Part shown: positions 17,279 through 26,052 of the stretch, one piece after another
Layout: the number at the start of each line of letters is the position of its first letter
How positions within the stretch are numbered: position 1 is the first letter of the stretch
NCBI GenBank assembly: GCA_017502465.1
Contig: JAFVUY010000012.1
Coordinates: forward strand, 93,983 to 157,982
DNA: 64,000 bases
Source: Bacilli bacterium
GTDB taxonomy: Bacteria; Bacillota_I; Bacilli_A; RFN20; CAG-826
Reading direction: 5' to 3'
Position numbers and translations under genes: made by a program
Notes under the pieces: model-generated
The model's input: only the letters and a program-made list of their open reading frames with translations
Databases searched by the model: none
What the model was told of the DNA's origin: nothing

Positions 17279-18411
17279 AAGAAGAAGATGGCGCCAAATA
17301 TGTTAACTCTCCAGAAACTATCTTATTCCATAAATCCTCAGTCTTATACAATTATCATATCGCCAAAGAAAGAGCGAGAATTGATGGTTACGTATATGTT
17401 TTAGAAGGATTTATGGATGTATTTGCTTTGGCAAAAATTGGAATTGACTCAGCTGTCGCAATCATGGGAACAGCTCTTACAAAAGAACATATTCAAATGC
17501 TAAGAGCCTTGAATGTCGAAGTTAGACTATGTCTCGATGGTGATTTGCCAGGTCAAAAGGCCATGATGGAAGCCTCTAAAGCTCTTATTAAAGCAGGAGT
17601 TCCTTGCAGAATTGTTGATAATCAAGGTTCTTCAAGCGACCCTGATGAAATTTTGAATAATCAAGGACCAGAGGCGTTAAAAATCTATTTATCTGAATTA
17701 CGAGATAGAATTGACTTTGCCCTTAATTATTTCAGAAGAACAAATCCATTAAAAACAATGGAAGAAAAAAAGCAATTATTAACTCAATTTATTCCAATTT
17801 TAATTAATATTAAAGCACGCATCGAATTTGATGATTATTGTAGAAAATTATCCGCTATCACCGGATTCGATGTAGAAACAATAATGGAAGTTGTTGATAA
17901 ACAAAGGGAAAGAATTGCGTTGTCTGGTGGAAAAGAACCGACATACTTAGATTTTAACCCTGAAAGAAAACTGCTTAGGAGACTCGATTTAGCGGAACGC
18001 GAACTTTTATACCTAATGACCACAAACGTCTCTGCTGTTGCCTTTTATGAAAAGAATTTAGGCACTTTCTATGGTGATGTGTATCGTCAAATCGCAAATT
18101 ACCTCGTTGAATACGCAAAAGATAAAGAATGTATCGACATAATTGAAGTTGTTTCTATTCTAGAAGCTACTGACTTACCAAACAAAGAACAACTCATCAA
18201 TGAGTTAACGGAAATTGCGTTTGAAAAAGATCATTCTAATGTTTGTACAGAAGAATTATTAAATAATTTGCTTGCTTCTATTAACGAAGAAAAAGACAAA
18301 ATCTATGAAAAAGACCTTTTAGAACAATCCATGCAAGGAAAGTCTCCAATAGAGCAAGCTAGAATACTTGCTGATTATAACAGGAGAAAAGTTAAGAAAA
18401 AGAATAAATAG
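17275..18411 (+). CDS. dnaG: DNA primase DnaG, C-terminal fragment (frameshifted)
   Basis: 378 aa from a TTG at 17275. It continues the primase with KYVNSPETILFHKSSVLYNYHIAKE, the TOPRIM glutamate region VLEGFMDVFALAKIG and the metal-binding LCLDGDLPGQKAM, then the C-terminal helicase-interaction domain. TOPRIM residues are intact, so loss of function by drift is unlikely. The break looks like a single missing base from sequencing or assembly, or a very recent mutation. The TTG start is only the formal start of this open frame. It is followed 12 nt later by rpoD. Confidence 0.88.
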   Translation: MKEEDGAKYVNSPETILFHKSSVLYNYHIAKERARIDGYVYVLEGFMDVFALAKIGIDSAVAIMGTALTKEHIQMLRALNVEVRLCLDGDLPGQKAMMEASKALIKAGVPCRIVDNQGSSSDPDEILNNQGPEALKIYLSELRDRIDFALNYFRRTNPLKTMEEKKQLLTQFIPILINIKARIEFDDYCRKLSAITGFDVETIMEVVDKQRERIALSGGKEPTYLDFNPERKLLRRLDLAERELLYLMTTNVSAVAFYEKNLGTFYGDVYRQIANYLVEYAKDKECIDIIEVVSILEATDLPNKEQLINELTEIAFEKDHSNVCTEELLNNLLASINEEKDKIYEKDLLEQSMQGKSPIEQARILADYNRRKVKKKNK

Positions 18412-18423
18412 GAGGAATTATTT

Positions 18424-19698
18424 ATGCCAAAAACAACAAAAGAAACAAAAACTAAGAAAACAACTAGTACGAAAAAGACTTCTAAGAAGCTTTCTACTAC
18501 AACTATCTTCAAAGAAGATGGCAGCATCATGACTTTGGGCGAAATCGAAAGCAAACTTTTGAAAAAAGCCAAAGCGACCGGAACAATTGAACAAAGTGAA
18601 ATCTATGATGCCTTATCAGATTTTGACATTGATGACGCCACTATTAATGAATTATTAGAATTCTTTACAGAAAATAACATTAAAGTCTTAACTGGTGATG
18701 ACAAAGAAGATGGAGATGTCGATTTGGATGATATCGATGATTCCGACATTGATTTAAACGACAATCCGGATGAAGATTTCTTACTTGATGGAGATGATGA
18801 TAGCGAAGGTTTCTCTGAAGATATCGATGTTGAGCACTTAGACATTGCTATCGGTGAAGACATTAAAGTTAACGACTCAGTTAAAATGTATCTTAAAGAA
18901 ATTGGTAATTATGAATTATTAAAACCTGAAGAAGAACCAATTTTAGCTAAACGAATCTTAGAAGGAGATGAAGAAGCTAAAAATAAATTGATTAATGCTA
19001 ACTTACGTTTAGTTGTCAATATCGCTAAACATTACGTTGGTAGAGGCATGCTATTCTTGGATTTAATCCAAGAGGGTAACTTAGGCCTTATGAAAGCCGT
19101 CGATAAATTCGACTACACAAAAGGCTATAAGTTCTCAACATATGCTACATGGTGGATTAGACAAGCTATTACTAGAGCAATTGCTGACCAAGCAAGAACA
19201 ATTCGTATCCCTGTCCACATGGTTGAAACAATTAACAAAATGACTAAAGTTCAAAGACAGTTAATTCAAGAATTAGGAAGGGAGCCAACGGCTGAAGAAA
19301 TCTCGGAAGCTATGGGCGGAGAACTCGACGCAAAAAGAATTAGAGAAATCCAAAGAATTGCAATGGAACCTGTCTCTCTAGAACTTCCAATCGGCGAAGA
19401 AGATGATAGCCACTTAGGAGACTTTATCGAAGATAAAGAATCTGAATCCCCAGTTGAATATACCACCAAACAATTACTTAAAGAACAATTATATGAAATC
19501 CTTGGCGATCTCAGCGATAGAGAAGAACAAGTTATCCGTATGAGATATGGTTTAGACGATAACTGCCCTAAAACATTAGAAGAAGTCGGTAGATTCTTTG
19601 GTGTTACAAGAGAAAGAATTCGTCAAATCGAAGCCAAAGCAATCAAGAAACTTAGACACCCAACAAGAAGCAAAAAATTAGGAGACTATAAATCATAA
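18424..19698 (+). CDS. rpoD: Primary RNA polymerase sigma factor (sigma-A/RpoD)
   Basis: 424 aa housekeeping sigma factor. A Lys/Thr-rich start and region 1.1 are followed by a strongly acidic linker (about residues 95-150). Then come region 1.2 ([19 protein letters not shown]), region 2 ([57 protein letters not shown], -10 recognition), region 3 and region 4 ([27 protein letters not shown], -35 recognition). AGGAGG is 9 nt upstream. Its stop overlaps the trmK start. Promoters in the window (TTGACA/TATAAT) fit this factor. Confidence 0.98.
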   Translation: MPKTTKETKTKKTTSTKKTSKKLSTTTIFKEDGSIMTLGEIESKLLKKAKATGTIEQSEIYDALSDFDIDDATINELLEFFTENNIKVLTGDDKEDGDVDLDDIDDSDIDLNDNPDEDFLLDGDDDSEGFSEDIDVEHLDIAIGEDIKVNDSVKMYLKEIGNYELLKPEEEPILAKRILEGDEEAKNKLINANLRLVVNIAKHYVGRGMLFLDLIQEGNLGLMKAVDKFDYTKGYKFSTYATWWIRQAITRAIADQARTIRIPVHMVETINKMTKVQRQLIQELGREPTAEEISEAMGGELDAKRIREIQRIAMEPVSLELPIGEEDDSHLGDFIEDKESESPVEYTTKQLLKEQLYEILGDLSDREEQVIRMRYGLDDNCPKTLEEVGRFFGVTRERIRQIEAKAIKKLRHPTRSKKLGDYKS

Positions 19699-20357
19699 TG
19701 TTTCTTTCAAAAAGACTAACAACCATACAAGAAATGTGTCCCAAAGGTGTTGTTGCCGATATTGGCGCAGACCATGGGAAATTGATTATTTCCCTAGTTA
19801 AAAACAATATCGCCTCGCACGGTTTTGCTGTTGAAAACAAAAAAGGTCCATATGAAAGATTGGTTGCTGCTATCGAAGAATCTGGTTTTAAAGACAAGAT
19901 AACTCCTATCTTTGGTGATGGCATCGAAAAGATTCCTGATTCAGTCGACACTTTAGTGCTTGCTGGAATGGGAGGATTAAATATCGTTTCAATTTTATCT
20001 AAACACAGAAACAAATTAGGTAAGATCGAGACAATTATAGTTGACGCTCATAACGCCATCCCACAAATGAGAGAAGCTATTTCTAAACTCGGTTTTTCCA
20101 TCGCGGATGAAAAAATTGTCTTCGAAGATGATATTTATTATGAAATAATAAAATTTATTAAATCTGACCATGCGTTTTATAGTGATATTGATTTAGAATT
20201 TGGGCCAATTCTTAGAACTCAAAAAAGTTCTATGTTCAAAGCCAAATACATTAATAGAATCAATGAAATTGATAATTTAATTACAAGCAAAACACTTCCT
20301 GAAAGCCGCATAAAAGAATTACTTCATGAGAAAGATAAGATTGGCAAAATTTTATGA
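19698..20357 (+). CDS. trmK: tRNA (adenine(22)-N(1))-methyltransferase TrmK
   Basis: 219 aa SAM-dependent Rossmann methyltransferase that makes m1A22 in tRNA. The SAM motif VADIGADHGKLIISLV (about residues 17-32) and LAGMGGLNIVSIL are seen. COG2384 / YqfN family. Its position directly after rpoD and before nif3 is the B. subtilis order (sigA-yqfN-yqfO). It overlaps rpoD by one base, and its TGA stop overlaps the nif3 ATG (ATGA). Confidence 0.95.
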   Translation: MFLSKRLTTIQEMCPKGVVADIGADHGKLIISLVKNNIASHGFAVENKKGPYERLVAAIEESGFKDKITPIFGDGIEKIPDSVDTLVLAGMGGLNIVSILSKHRNKLGKIETIIVDAHNAIPQMREAISKLGFSIADEKIVFEDDIYYEIIKFIKSDHAFYSDIDLEFGPILRTQKSSMFKAKYINRINEIDNLITSKTLPESRIKELLHEKDKIGKIL

Positions 20358-20911
20358 ATACAAGAAAACTTTTAATTAACCTTTCGAAAAGATTTCCTAA
20401 AAGAATAGCAAAGCAAAATCACGACTTTGTTGGTTTGATGGTGGGAAAGCTTCCTTTGGAAGTTCATAAGATTGTTATTTGTTTAGATTTGGATAATCAA
20501 ATAATCGATGAAGTTATTAAGATTAAACCAGATATCGTTTTCACTCATCACCCATTCATTTATGGAAGCAAAGCAAAAGTACTCAAATATGATTTAGATA
20601 AAAAAGCACTTGTCGACAAATTAGAAAACGCTGGTATTTGCGTATATAGCATGCACACGAATTTTGATACAGGTGTAGGTGGTATGAATGATGCCCTTTC
20701 AGAAAAACTCCTCTTAAAGGATGTTTATACCCCAGAAAAAGACCATATGATGAGGATAGGGTTTCTAGAAAACGAAATTGACATCGATAGTTTTGCACGA
20801 TACGCAATAGATAAATTATCTATTGATTATGGGTTATTAATTAAAGAAGGCAATCAAACAATCAAAAAGTCGCCATTGTCGGCGGCGGTGGTTCCCGAGG
20901 ATGGAGATTAG
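20354..20911 (+). CDS. Nif3-like dinuclear metal protein (YqfO family), N-terminal fragment, frameshifted
   Basis: 185-residue frame. Nif3/DUF34 family proteins form a toroidal hexamer with a two-metal centre; their role is uncertain (GTP cyclohydrolase-like and metal-homeostasis roles have been proposed). FTHHPFIYG supplies metal-binding His residues and MHTNFDT the next ligands. The last 15 codons are out of frame: the protein resumes with VAIVGGGGSRGWRLAKE in the +1-base-corrected frame from 20869. One base is missing in the A run 20864-20868. Joined, the protein would be about 256 aa, a short Nif3 without the middle insert. Confidence 0.85.
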   Translation: MNTRKLLINLSKRFPKRIAKQNHDFVGLMVGKLPLEVHKIVICLDLDNQIIDEVIKIKPDIVFTHHPFIYGSKAKVLKYDLDKKALVDKLENAGICVYSMHTNFDTGVGGMNDALSEKLLLKDVYTPEKDHMMRIGFLENEIDIDSFARYAIDKLSIDYGLLIKEGNQTIKKSPLSAAVVPEDGD

Positions 20912-21123
20912 CAAAAGAAGAAAATGCAGATATTTACATTTCCGGAGATGCTCCACATCATGTCAGAAGAGACATAATCAATAATAAATTTAATTATTTA
21001 GATTTGCCTCACGAAATAGAAAAAATATTCATGCCTACCTTAGGCAAAATATTGATTGATTTAGATAATGAATTAGAGATCATTATGATAAATCACGAAA
21101 AAGAACCTAAAGTAATTAATTAG
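20869..21123 (+). CDS. Nif3-like protein, C-terminal fragment (no own start)
   Basis: 84 codons in the frame one base off from the upstream fragment, beginning VAIVGGGGSRGW and including the metal-binding YISGDAPHHVRRDII. The nearest start codon for separate translation is unclear, so it is shown as the continuation of 20354-20911. It ends TAG at 21121-21123, overlapping the 3' end of ispH on the other strand by 8 bp. Conservation of the GGGGS and GDxxHH motifs indicates that the family sequence is intact apart from the single-base gap. Confidence 0.75.
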   Translation, partial: VAIVGGGGSRGWRLAKEENADIYISGDAPHHVRRDIINNKFNYLDLPHEIEKIFMPTLGKILIDLDNELEIIMINHEKEPKVIN

Positions 21124-21976
21124 CATTAATTAAATAATCGAACACGTCATCGACTAGATATTTAGGAGTTGAGGCTCCAGAAGTTAAAACGACGTGTTTT
21201 TTATTTTCCAAAACTCTAGAATCAAGTTCTTGTCTGCAAGAAATAAAAACAGTTTCGATGTGTGGAAATAGCGATTTCGCTAGTTCGAATAATTTATTGG
21301 TGTTGTTAGAAGTTTTATCTCCGATAACAATAATTAAGTCACAAGAAGATGGGATTTGTTTCAAAGCATTTTGTCTTTCGCTAGTGGCATTGCAAACAAA
21401 AGCATCTTCTATGTTTATAGATGGAATAGAATCTTGAATATCTTTAATTTTTGCAGATAAATCGTTTTTATCGAGAGTCGATTGAACAAATAATGATATT
21501 TTATTATTAGTATTATTTTGGTATTTTTTTAGTATTTCTTTATCTAAAAGATAAACATTGTCTGAAATACTTAAAATAGATTTTATTTCAATATGGTTTT
21601 TATCTCCTAAAAGTAGAACAATTTCATCGCAATTAATTTTCTTAATAATCTTATTTACATTATTCCTAATAAAAGGGCAGATAGCATCATATACCACCAG
21701 TTTTTTTCTCTCGGCGATCTGATCAAGATGTTTTAAATGTCCGTGAGCTGGAAAAACAACAATAGAGCCATTCTCCACATTTTCTAATTCGCTTTCGTTA
21801 TTAATAATTATTAATCCTTTAGAAATCAACTCATTTACAGCGAACTCATTATGAATTGGTCTACCAAAAAGATAAATCTTTTTACAATTTCTATTATTGA
21901 TCGCTTCATTAATAACAGCGAAGGCATGATTAACACCATTACAATATCCATAAGGAATAATTCTTTCGACTTTCAT
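21116..21976 (-). CDS. ispH: 4-hydroxy-3-methylbut-2-enyl diphosphate reductase (IspH/LytB)
   Basis: 286 aa 4Fe-4S enzyme for the last step of the MEP pathway, HMBPP to IPP and DMAPP. Cluster Cys are in YGYCNGVNHA, DAICPFI and FVCNATSERQNA. His residues for substrate are in RPIHNEF and PAHGHL, and a third in GDKNHIEI. The third Cys region reads VCNATSERQ, as in the family. dxs and ispG are also in this window, so the pathway appears to be present. No ribosome binding site precedes the ATG, and a -10-like GATAAT lies 6 nt upstream, so the mRNA may be leaderless. Confidence 0.95.
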   Translation of the reverse strand: MKVERIIPYGYCNGVNHAFAVINEAINNRNCKKIYLFGRPIHNEFAVNELISKGLIIINNESELENVENGSIVVFPAHGHLKHLDQIAERKKLVVYDAICPFIRNNVNKIIKKINCDEIVLLLGDKNHIEIKSILSISDNVYLLDKEILKKYQNNTNNKISLFVQSTLDKNDLSAKIKDIQDSIPSINIEDAFVCNATSERQNALKQIPSSCDLIIVIGDKTSNNTNKLFELAKSLFPHIETVFISCRQELDSRVLENKKHVVLTSGASTPKYLVDDVFDYLINAN

Positions 21977-21982
21977 ATTTTT

Positions 21983-21988
21983 ATTATC
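21983..21988 (-). promoter_or_regulatory. ispH -10-like box, apparently leaderless
   Basis: GATAAT on the - strand, six bases before the ATG. The -35 is weak. A TATACG just upstream is an alternative -10. Confidence 0.35.
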
Positions 21989-22075
21989 GTATAAATTTAG
22001 TTAAATTGATACGAAAACTTATAATCTATCTACTACTAAGCACCCTTTTTTGTTAATATTTAGGTGGAGGTTATT

Positions 22076-22552
22076 ATGAAAGCTATTATTAATGTGAAAA
22101 ATTATGGAATTATAGAAGTGGAATTAGATCCATCTAACGCTCCTATTACTGTCAGTAACTTTGTCAAATTGGCCAATAACTGTTTTTACGATGGTCTTAC
22201 TTTTCATAGAATTATTAAAGGTTTTATGATTCAAGGAGGATGTCCTATTGGAAACGGAACTGGTTCGAGTAAAGAAAATATTAAAGGTGAATTTAAGGCA
22301 AATGGTGTTAATAACACCATATCACATAAAAGAGGAGTCATTTCTATGGCTCGAGCATATGATTTGAATAGCGGAAGCTGCCAATTTTTTATCTGCCACA
22401 AAGATTCAGAATTTTTAGATGGCCAATACGCAGCGTTTGGTCATGTAACAAATGGGATTGAAGTCGTGGATGCTATTGCGAAAGTTAGAACAACACCAAA
22501 CGATAGGCCTTACGTTCCTGTAGTAATACAAAGTATTAGAATTGAGAATTAA
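22076..22552 (+). CDS. Peptidyl-prolyl cis-trans isomerase, cyclophilin type
   Basis: 158 aa cytoplasmic cyclophilin (no signal peptide). Catalytic and binding residues are seen in FHRIIKGFMIQGGCP (Arg and Phe of the active site), ISMARAYDLNSGSCQFFICH and FLDGQYAAFGHVTNGIEVVD. ATG at 22076 follows GGTGGAGG with 6-nt spacing. A GTG at 22064 overlaps the ribosome binding site and is rejected. It is followed 2 nt later by nfo, so the two are probably cotranscribed. A -10 candidate TATAAT is at 22020-22025. Confidence 0.95.
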   Translation: MKAIINVKNYGIIEVELDPSNAPITVSNFVKLANNCFYDGLTFHRIIKGFMIQGGCPIGNGTGSSKENIKGEFKANGVNNTISHKRGVISMARAYDLNSGSCQFFICHKDSEFLDGQYAAFGHVTNGIEVVDAIAKVRTTPNDRPYVPVVIQSIRIEN

Positions 22553-22554
22553 TT

Positions 22555-23439
22555 ATGAATAAGAATATTTTATTAGGCTGTCACGTTGGAATGGGCAGTC
22601 CAAATTATTTTTTAGGAAGCGTTAAAGAAGCAATAAGTTACGGCGCCAACACTTTTATGTTCTATACAGGCGCACCACAAAACAGTTTTAGGAAACCTAT
22701 TAATGAGTTATTAATTGAAGAAGGTAAAGAGTTGCTTGTCAAAGCAGGAATTGATGTTACAAAGCTCATTGTGCACGCTCCTTATATCATCAACCCAGCA
22801 AACAAAAATAGACCTGATTTATACCATAATTCTAAAGAATTTATCATTTCAGAATTAAGAAGAACATATGCGTTCGGTGCAAAAATATTAGTTTTACATC
22901 CAGGAGCACACGTTGGATATGGCAGCGAAGAAGCAATCCAATCATTAGCAGAAGCTCTTGATTATATATTCGAAAACGATGGGACTGATGTAAAAATCGC
23001 AATCGAAACAATGGCAGGAAAAGGCACAGAAATAGGTATTTCCTTTGAAGAAATATCTAAAATTATATCTAAATCTAGATATAAAAATAGATTAGGTGTT
23101 TGCTTAGATACTTGCCATATAAATGATGCTGGATATAATGTTCACGATGTCGACTCCGTTTTAGAAACTTTTGATAAAGTTATTGGGTTAGACAAATTAT
23201 TGGTTTGTCATTTGAACGATAGTAAAAATCCTGTGGGAGCCCATAAGGATAGACATGAAAATATTGGTTATGGAGAAATTGGTTTTGAAACCATTTCTAA
23301 ATATGTTCATCATCCTTTGCTTATTAATATTCCAAAAATATTAGAAACACCATATATTGATGGAAAGGCGCCGTATAAAAAAGAAATAGAAATGCTACTT
23401 TCTAATAAACTCATCGATAATTGGAAAGAAAATTTCTAA
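22555..23439 (+). CDS. nfo: Endonuclease IV (AP endonuclease, Nfo)
   Basis: 294 aa zinc TIM-barrel enzyme that cuts DNA at abasic sites in base excision repair. Family signatures are seen: LGCHVGMGS at the start, LIVHAPYIINPAN, LVLHPGAHVGYG, VCLDTCHINDAGYNV and CHLNDSKNPVGAHKDRHENIGYGEIG. The three-metal ligands (His, Glu, Asp) lie in these motifs. It begins two bases after the ppiase stop and ends overlapping ispG by 4 bp in convergent orientation. Confidence 0.96.
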   Translation: MNKNILLGCHVGMGSPNYFLGSVKEAISYGANTFMFYTGAPQNSFRKPINELLIEEGKELLVKAGIDVTKLIVHAPYIINPANKNRPDLYHNSKEFIISELRRTYAFGAKILVLHPGAHVGYGSEEAIQSLAEALDYIFENDGTDVKIAIETMAGKGTEIGISFEEISKIISKSRYKNRLGVCLDTCHINDAGYNVHDVDSVLETFDKVIGLDKLLVCHLNDSKNPVGAHKDRHENIGYGEIGFETISKYVHHPLLINIPKILETPYIDGKAPYKKEIEMLLSNKLIDNWKENF

Positions 23440-24485
23440 ATCTTATTTATTTCATCTATCAAAGTCTCGTAGATTTCATCTTCTGAGACTTTTTTAATTA
23501 TTTTATCTTTTTTAAAGATAACAAATTGGTGGTCTCCACCAGCAACGCCAATATCAGCGGTTTTTGCTTCGCCAGGTCCATTAACTACACAACCCATGAC
23601 AGCAACTTTGACTGGTTTATTTATATATTCAAGGTATTTCATTATTTTTTTGGATAGCTTTATCACGTCAACTTTGGTTCTTCCGCAAGTCGGGCAAGAT
23701 ATTAAAGTTGGATAATTTGGATAAAGATCTAAATCATGAAGCAAACGCTTAGCAGCGATAATTTCATCTTCTGGTTTTCCAGATATAGAAATTCTAATCG
23801 TGTCGCCTATACCTTCTAAAAGCAAAGGAGACAAACCAGCAGAACTTCTAATTAAAGATAAATCTTTAAATCCTGCCTCAGTTATACCTAAATGTAATGG
23901 ATAAGGAAAAATTTTAGAAGCCATTCTATTTGCTTCTATAGTTTCTAAAATAGAGGAACCTTTAATCGATATGACAATATCGTAGAACCCAAATTCTTCA
24001 AAAATCTTAACGTGTTTAGAGACGGAATTAACTAAATCCATCGCAGTATGTTCGATTGAATTGTTAATTTCTTTATCTAAAGATCCAGAATTCACACCTA
24101 TACGAATAGGTATTTTTTTCTGTTTGGCTAAATCTATTATTTTATTAATTTTATCTATGCTTCCGATATTGCCGGGGTTAATTCTAATTTTGTCCGCGCC
24201 ATTTTCAATGGCTAGCAAAGCTAGCTTGTAATCAAAATGAATGTCAGCGACTAAAGGAATTGATATTTTTTCTTTAATTTGCCTAATAGCCAAAGCGTCT
24301 GATTCATCTAAAACAGAAACTCTCATAATATCCGCGCCCAGTTTAGCGCAGTTATTGATTTGCTTAACAACCTTATTAACTTCTGAGGTTTTGATATTAC
24401 ACATAGATTGAATCGAAACTTCATTCTTTCCACCAATAACTTTATTGCCAACAACAATCTTTTTTGTATTTAAACGAGATTTCAT
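23436..24485 (-). CDS. ispG: 4-hydroxy-3-methylbut-2-en-1-yl diphosphate synthase (IspG/GcpE)
   Basis: 349 aa 4Fe-4S enzyme of the MEP pathway, converting MEcPP to HMBPP. The N-terminal TIM barrel has VSIQSMCNIKTSEV and LVADIHFDYKLAL. The C-terminal cluster domain has LISCPTCGRTKVDV and VAVMGCVVNGPGEAK with three Cys and the Glu ligand. It is the bacterial short form without the plant insertion. A -10 box (TGCTATAAT) lies 7 nt before the ATG and there is no ribosome binding site, so it is apparently leaderless. Convergent with nfo, divergent from rpmG. Confidence 0.96.
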   Translation of the reverse strand: MKSRLNTKKIVVGNKVIGGKNEVSIQSMCNIKTSEVNKVVKQINNCAKLGADIMRVSVLDESDALAIRQIKEKISIPLVADIHFDYKLALLAIENGADKIRINPGNIGSIDKINKIIDLAKQKKIPIRIGVNSGSLDKEINNSIEHTAMDLVNSVSKHVKIFEEFGFYDIVISIKGSSILETIEANRMASKIFPYPLHLGITEAGFKDLSLIRSSAGLSPLLLEGIGDTIRISISGKPEDEIIAAKRLLHDLDLYPNYPTLISCPTCGRTKVDVIKLSKKIMKYLEYINKPVKVAVMGCVVNGPGEAKTADIGVAGGDHQFVIFKKDKIIKKVSEDEIYETLIDEINKI

Positions 24486-24492
24486 ATAATGA

Positions 24493-24498
24493 ATTATA
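24493..24498 (-). promoter_or_regulatory. ispG -10 box (extended), apparently leaderless
   Basis: TATAAT with an upstream TG (TGCTATAAT) on the - strand, seven bases before the ispG ATG. Confidence 0.6.
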
Positions 24499-24589
24499 GC
24501 AACTAAAAAGGAATAATCGTATAAAAATTATTCTTTGCATATTGAATTATCTATGATAATATACTAATTGCACTAAGGAGAGCATTAAT

Positions 24590-24754
24590 ATGGCAAAAGA
24601 AGATAGAGTTACAATTATTCTAAAATGCACTGAATGTGGTGAAGAAACATACATTACTTCAAAAAACAAAAGAAAACACCCAGATCGTTTAGAACAAAAG
24701 AAATATTGTCCACGTTGTAAAAAAGCCACAATTCATCGTGAAAAGAAAAAATAG
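24590..24754 (+). CDS. rpmG: 50S ribosomal protein L33
   Basis: 54 aa, too short for many gene finders but clear: [19 protein letters not shown], then [20 protein letters not shown] and a basic end IHREKKK. Two CxxC pairs (CTEC and CPRC) mark the zinc-binding form. Ribosome binding site AAGGAGAG lies 8 nt upstream. Its promoter region (TTGCAT at 24535, TAATAT near 24557) is divergent from ispG. The TAG stop falls inside the stem of its own terminator. Confidence 0.96.
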   Translation: MAKEDRVTIILKCTECGEETYITSKNKRKHPDRLEQKKYCPRCKKATIHREKKK

Positions 24755-24775
24755 GTTTCGACCTATTTTTCTTTT
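24749..24775 (+). terminator. Terminator of rpmG with UUCG loop
   Basis: AAATAGGT-TTCG-ACCTATTT followed by T-rich sequence. The stem includes the rpmG stop codon. Confidence 0.85.
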
Positions 24776-24784
24776 AGAAAAATT

Positions 24785-25417
24785 ATGATTAAAGTTATTC
24801 CATTTATTTACGAAGACTATGATGACCTATGTGCTAACACATATGTTTTAATTGATGATTTGAAACAATGCGTAGTCATTGACCCTTCAAAAGATAATGA
24901 AAACTTAGTTAATTACTTAAAAAGAAATGAATTAGAACTAAAAGGAATACTTTTAACTCATGGTCATATCGATCATTTTAAAGGTATCCAAAGATTATTG
25001 AATTTCAAAAAAGTAGAAGTTTTTATTTCTTTTGATGAAGAAGAGGTCATCAAAAATCCTTATAACAACGGTTCTATGTATATAAATGGCGAATCTTATT
25101 CGTTTTCAGGGCCATTTAGCTATCTTAAGAACAAAGATGTAATAAACATCATTAATTGCGAAATTGTCGCTTTAGCGACACCTTATCACACGATTGGGTC
25201 TATGTCTTACTATATCAAAGATATCTCTTGTGTCTTTACAGGTGATTCGCTATTCAAAAATTCAATTGGACGAACAGATTTCCCCACAGGAAACAAAAAA
25301 CAATTATTGCCAACTTTAGAAAGACTACTTTCTTTGCCGGGAGATACAAAAGTCTATCCAGGTCATGGCAAAAACACACTTATTAAAAACGAGATCAATA
25401 TAATTAAGTTTATTTAA
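24785..25417 (+). CDS. MBL-fold metallohydrolase (glyoxalase II-like, YqgX family)
   Basis: 210 aa metallo-beta-lactamase fold. Metal motif LLTHGHIDH (HxHxDH), then PYHTIGSMSYY, the bridging Asp in VFTGDSLF and the terminal His in VYPGHGKNT. The downstream GRTDFPTG is typical of the YqgX / YcbL group. Cytoplasmic; the substrate is likely a thioester such as S-lactoyl-glutathione or a low-molecular-weight thiol adduct, but this is not determined. It starts 10 nt after the rpmG terminator with no visible ribosome binding site or strong promoter, so expression may rely on readthrough. Confidence 0.88.
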   Translation: MIKVIPFIYEDYDDLCANTYVLIDDLKQCVVIDPSKDNENLVNYLKRNELELKGILLTHGHIDHFKGIQRLLNFKKVEVFISFDEEEVIKNPYNNGSMYINGESYSFSGPFSYLKNKDVINIINCEIVALATPYHTIGSMSYYIKDISCVFTGDSLFKNSIGRTDFPTGNKKQLLPTLERLLSLPGDTKVYPGHGKNTLIKNEINIIKFI

Positions 25418-25431
25418 ATTTAATTATTTGA

Positions 25432-25437
25432 TATAAT
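25432..25437 (+). promoter_or_regulatory. efp -10 box
   Basis: TATAAT with extended TG (TTGATATAAT). A leader of about 26 nt carries the ribosome binding site GAAAGG. Confidence 0.55.
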
Positions 25438-25469
25438 ATCAAAGGAAAAAATAGAAAGGAAATTATTTT

Positions 25470-26033
25470 ATGGTTAACGTTACAGAATTAAGACCAGGCA
25501 ATTATTTCACAGAAGAAGGAAACATTTATCAAGTTTTAGACATTTTATTAAATAAAACTGCGATGAGAAAAATGGTTGCTAAAGTCAAAGTCAAAAACTT
25601 AAGAACAGGCGCTGTTACAGAAATGTCCAGAAACAGTGGCTACGCAATTGAAACAATTCGCTTAGAGAAAAAACAAATGCAATATCTCTATGACACAGGT
25701 GACGATTTAGTCTTTATGGATCAAGAAACATATGAACAAATCGAAATCTCCAAAGAAAGATTACAAAGAGAAATGCAATTCTTAAAAGGTGATGAAATCG
25801 TTGAAATTACATCCTACGAGGATGAAATCCTCGGTGTTAACTTACCAGCTAAAGTTGCACTTCAAATCGTTGAATGTGAACCAGCTGTTCGTGGTGACAC
25901 AGTTAACAAAGCAATGAAAGAAGCTTTATTAGAAACAGGAATTAGAGTTAGAGTTCCATTATTCATCGAATCAGGCGAAGTTATCTTAGTTAGAACTGAC
26001 ACAGATACACCTGAATACGACGGTAGAGCATAA
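25470..26033 (+). CDS. efp: Elongation factor P with atypical tip loop
   Basis: 187 aa, three OB-like domains; relieves ribosome stalling at polyproline. Domain I MVNVTELRPGNYF..., domain II EIVEITSYEDEILGVNLPAKVALQIVECEP, and the signature domain III with ETGIRVRVPLFIESGEVILVRTDTDTPEYDGRA are normal. The domain I loop that usually reads PGKG with the modified Lys (Lys34 in E. coli) is TAMR here. Ungapped alignment puts Met32 at the tip, with Arg33 and Lys34 just after. No EpmA, EarP or YmfI-type modifier is visible in the window. It is followed 19 nt later by a yneF-like gene. Confidence 0.93.
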   Translation: MVNVTELRPGNYFTEEGNIYQVLDILLNKTAMRKMVAKVKVKNLRTGAVTEMSRNSGYAIETIRLEKKQMQYLYDTGDDLVFMDQETYEQIEISKERLQREMQFLKGDEIVEITSYEDEILGVNLPAKVALQIVECEPAVRGDTVNKAMKEALLETGIRVRVPLFIESGEVILVRTDTDTPEYDGRA

Positions 26034-26052
26034 TTACGAAGGTAATTAGGTT

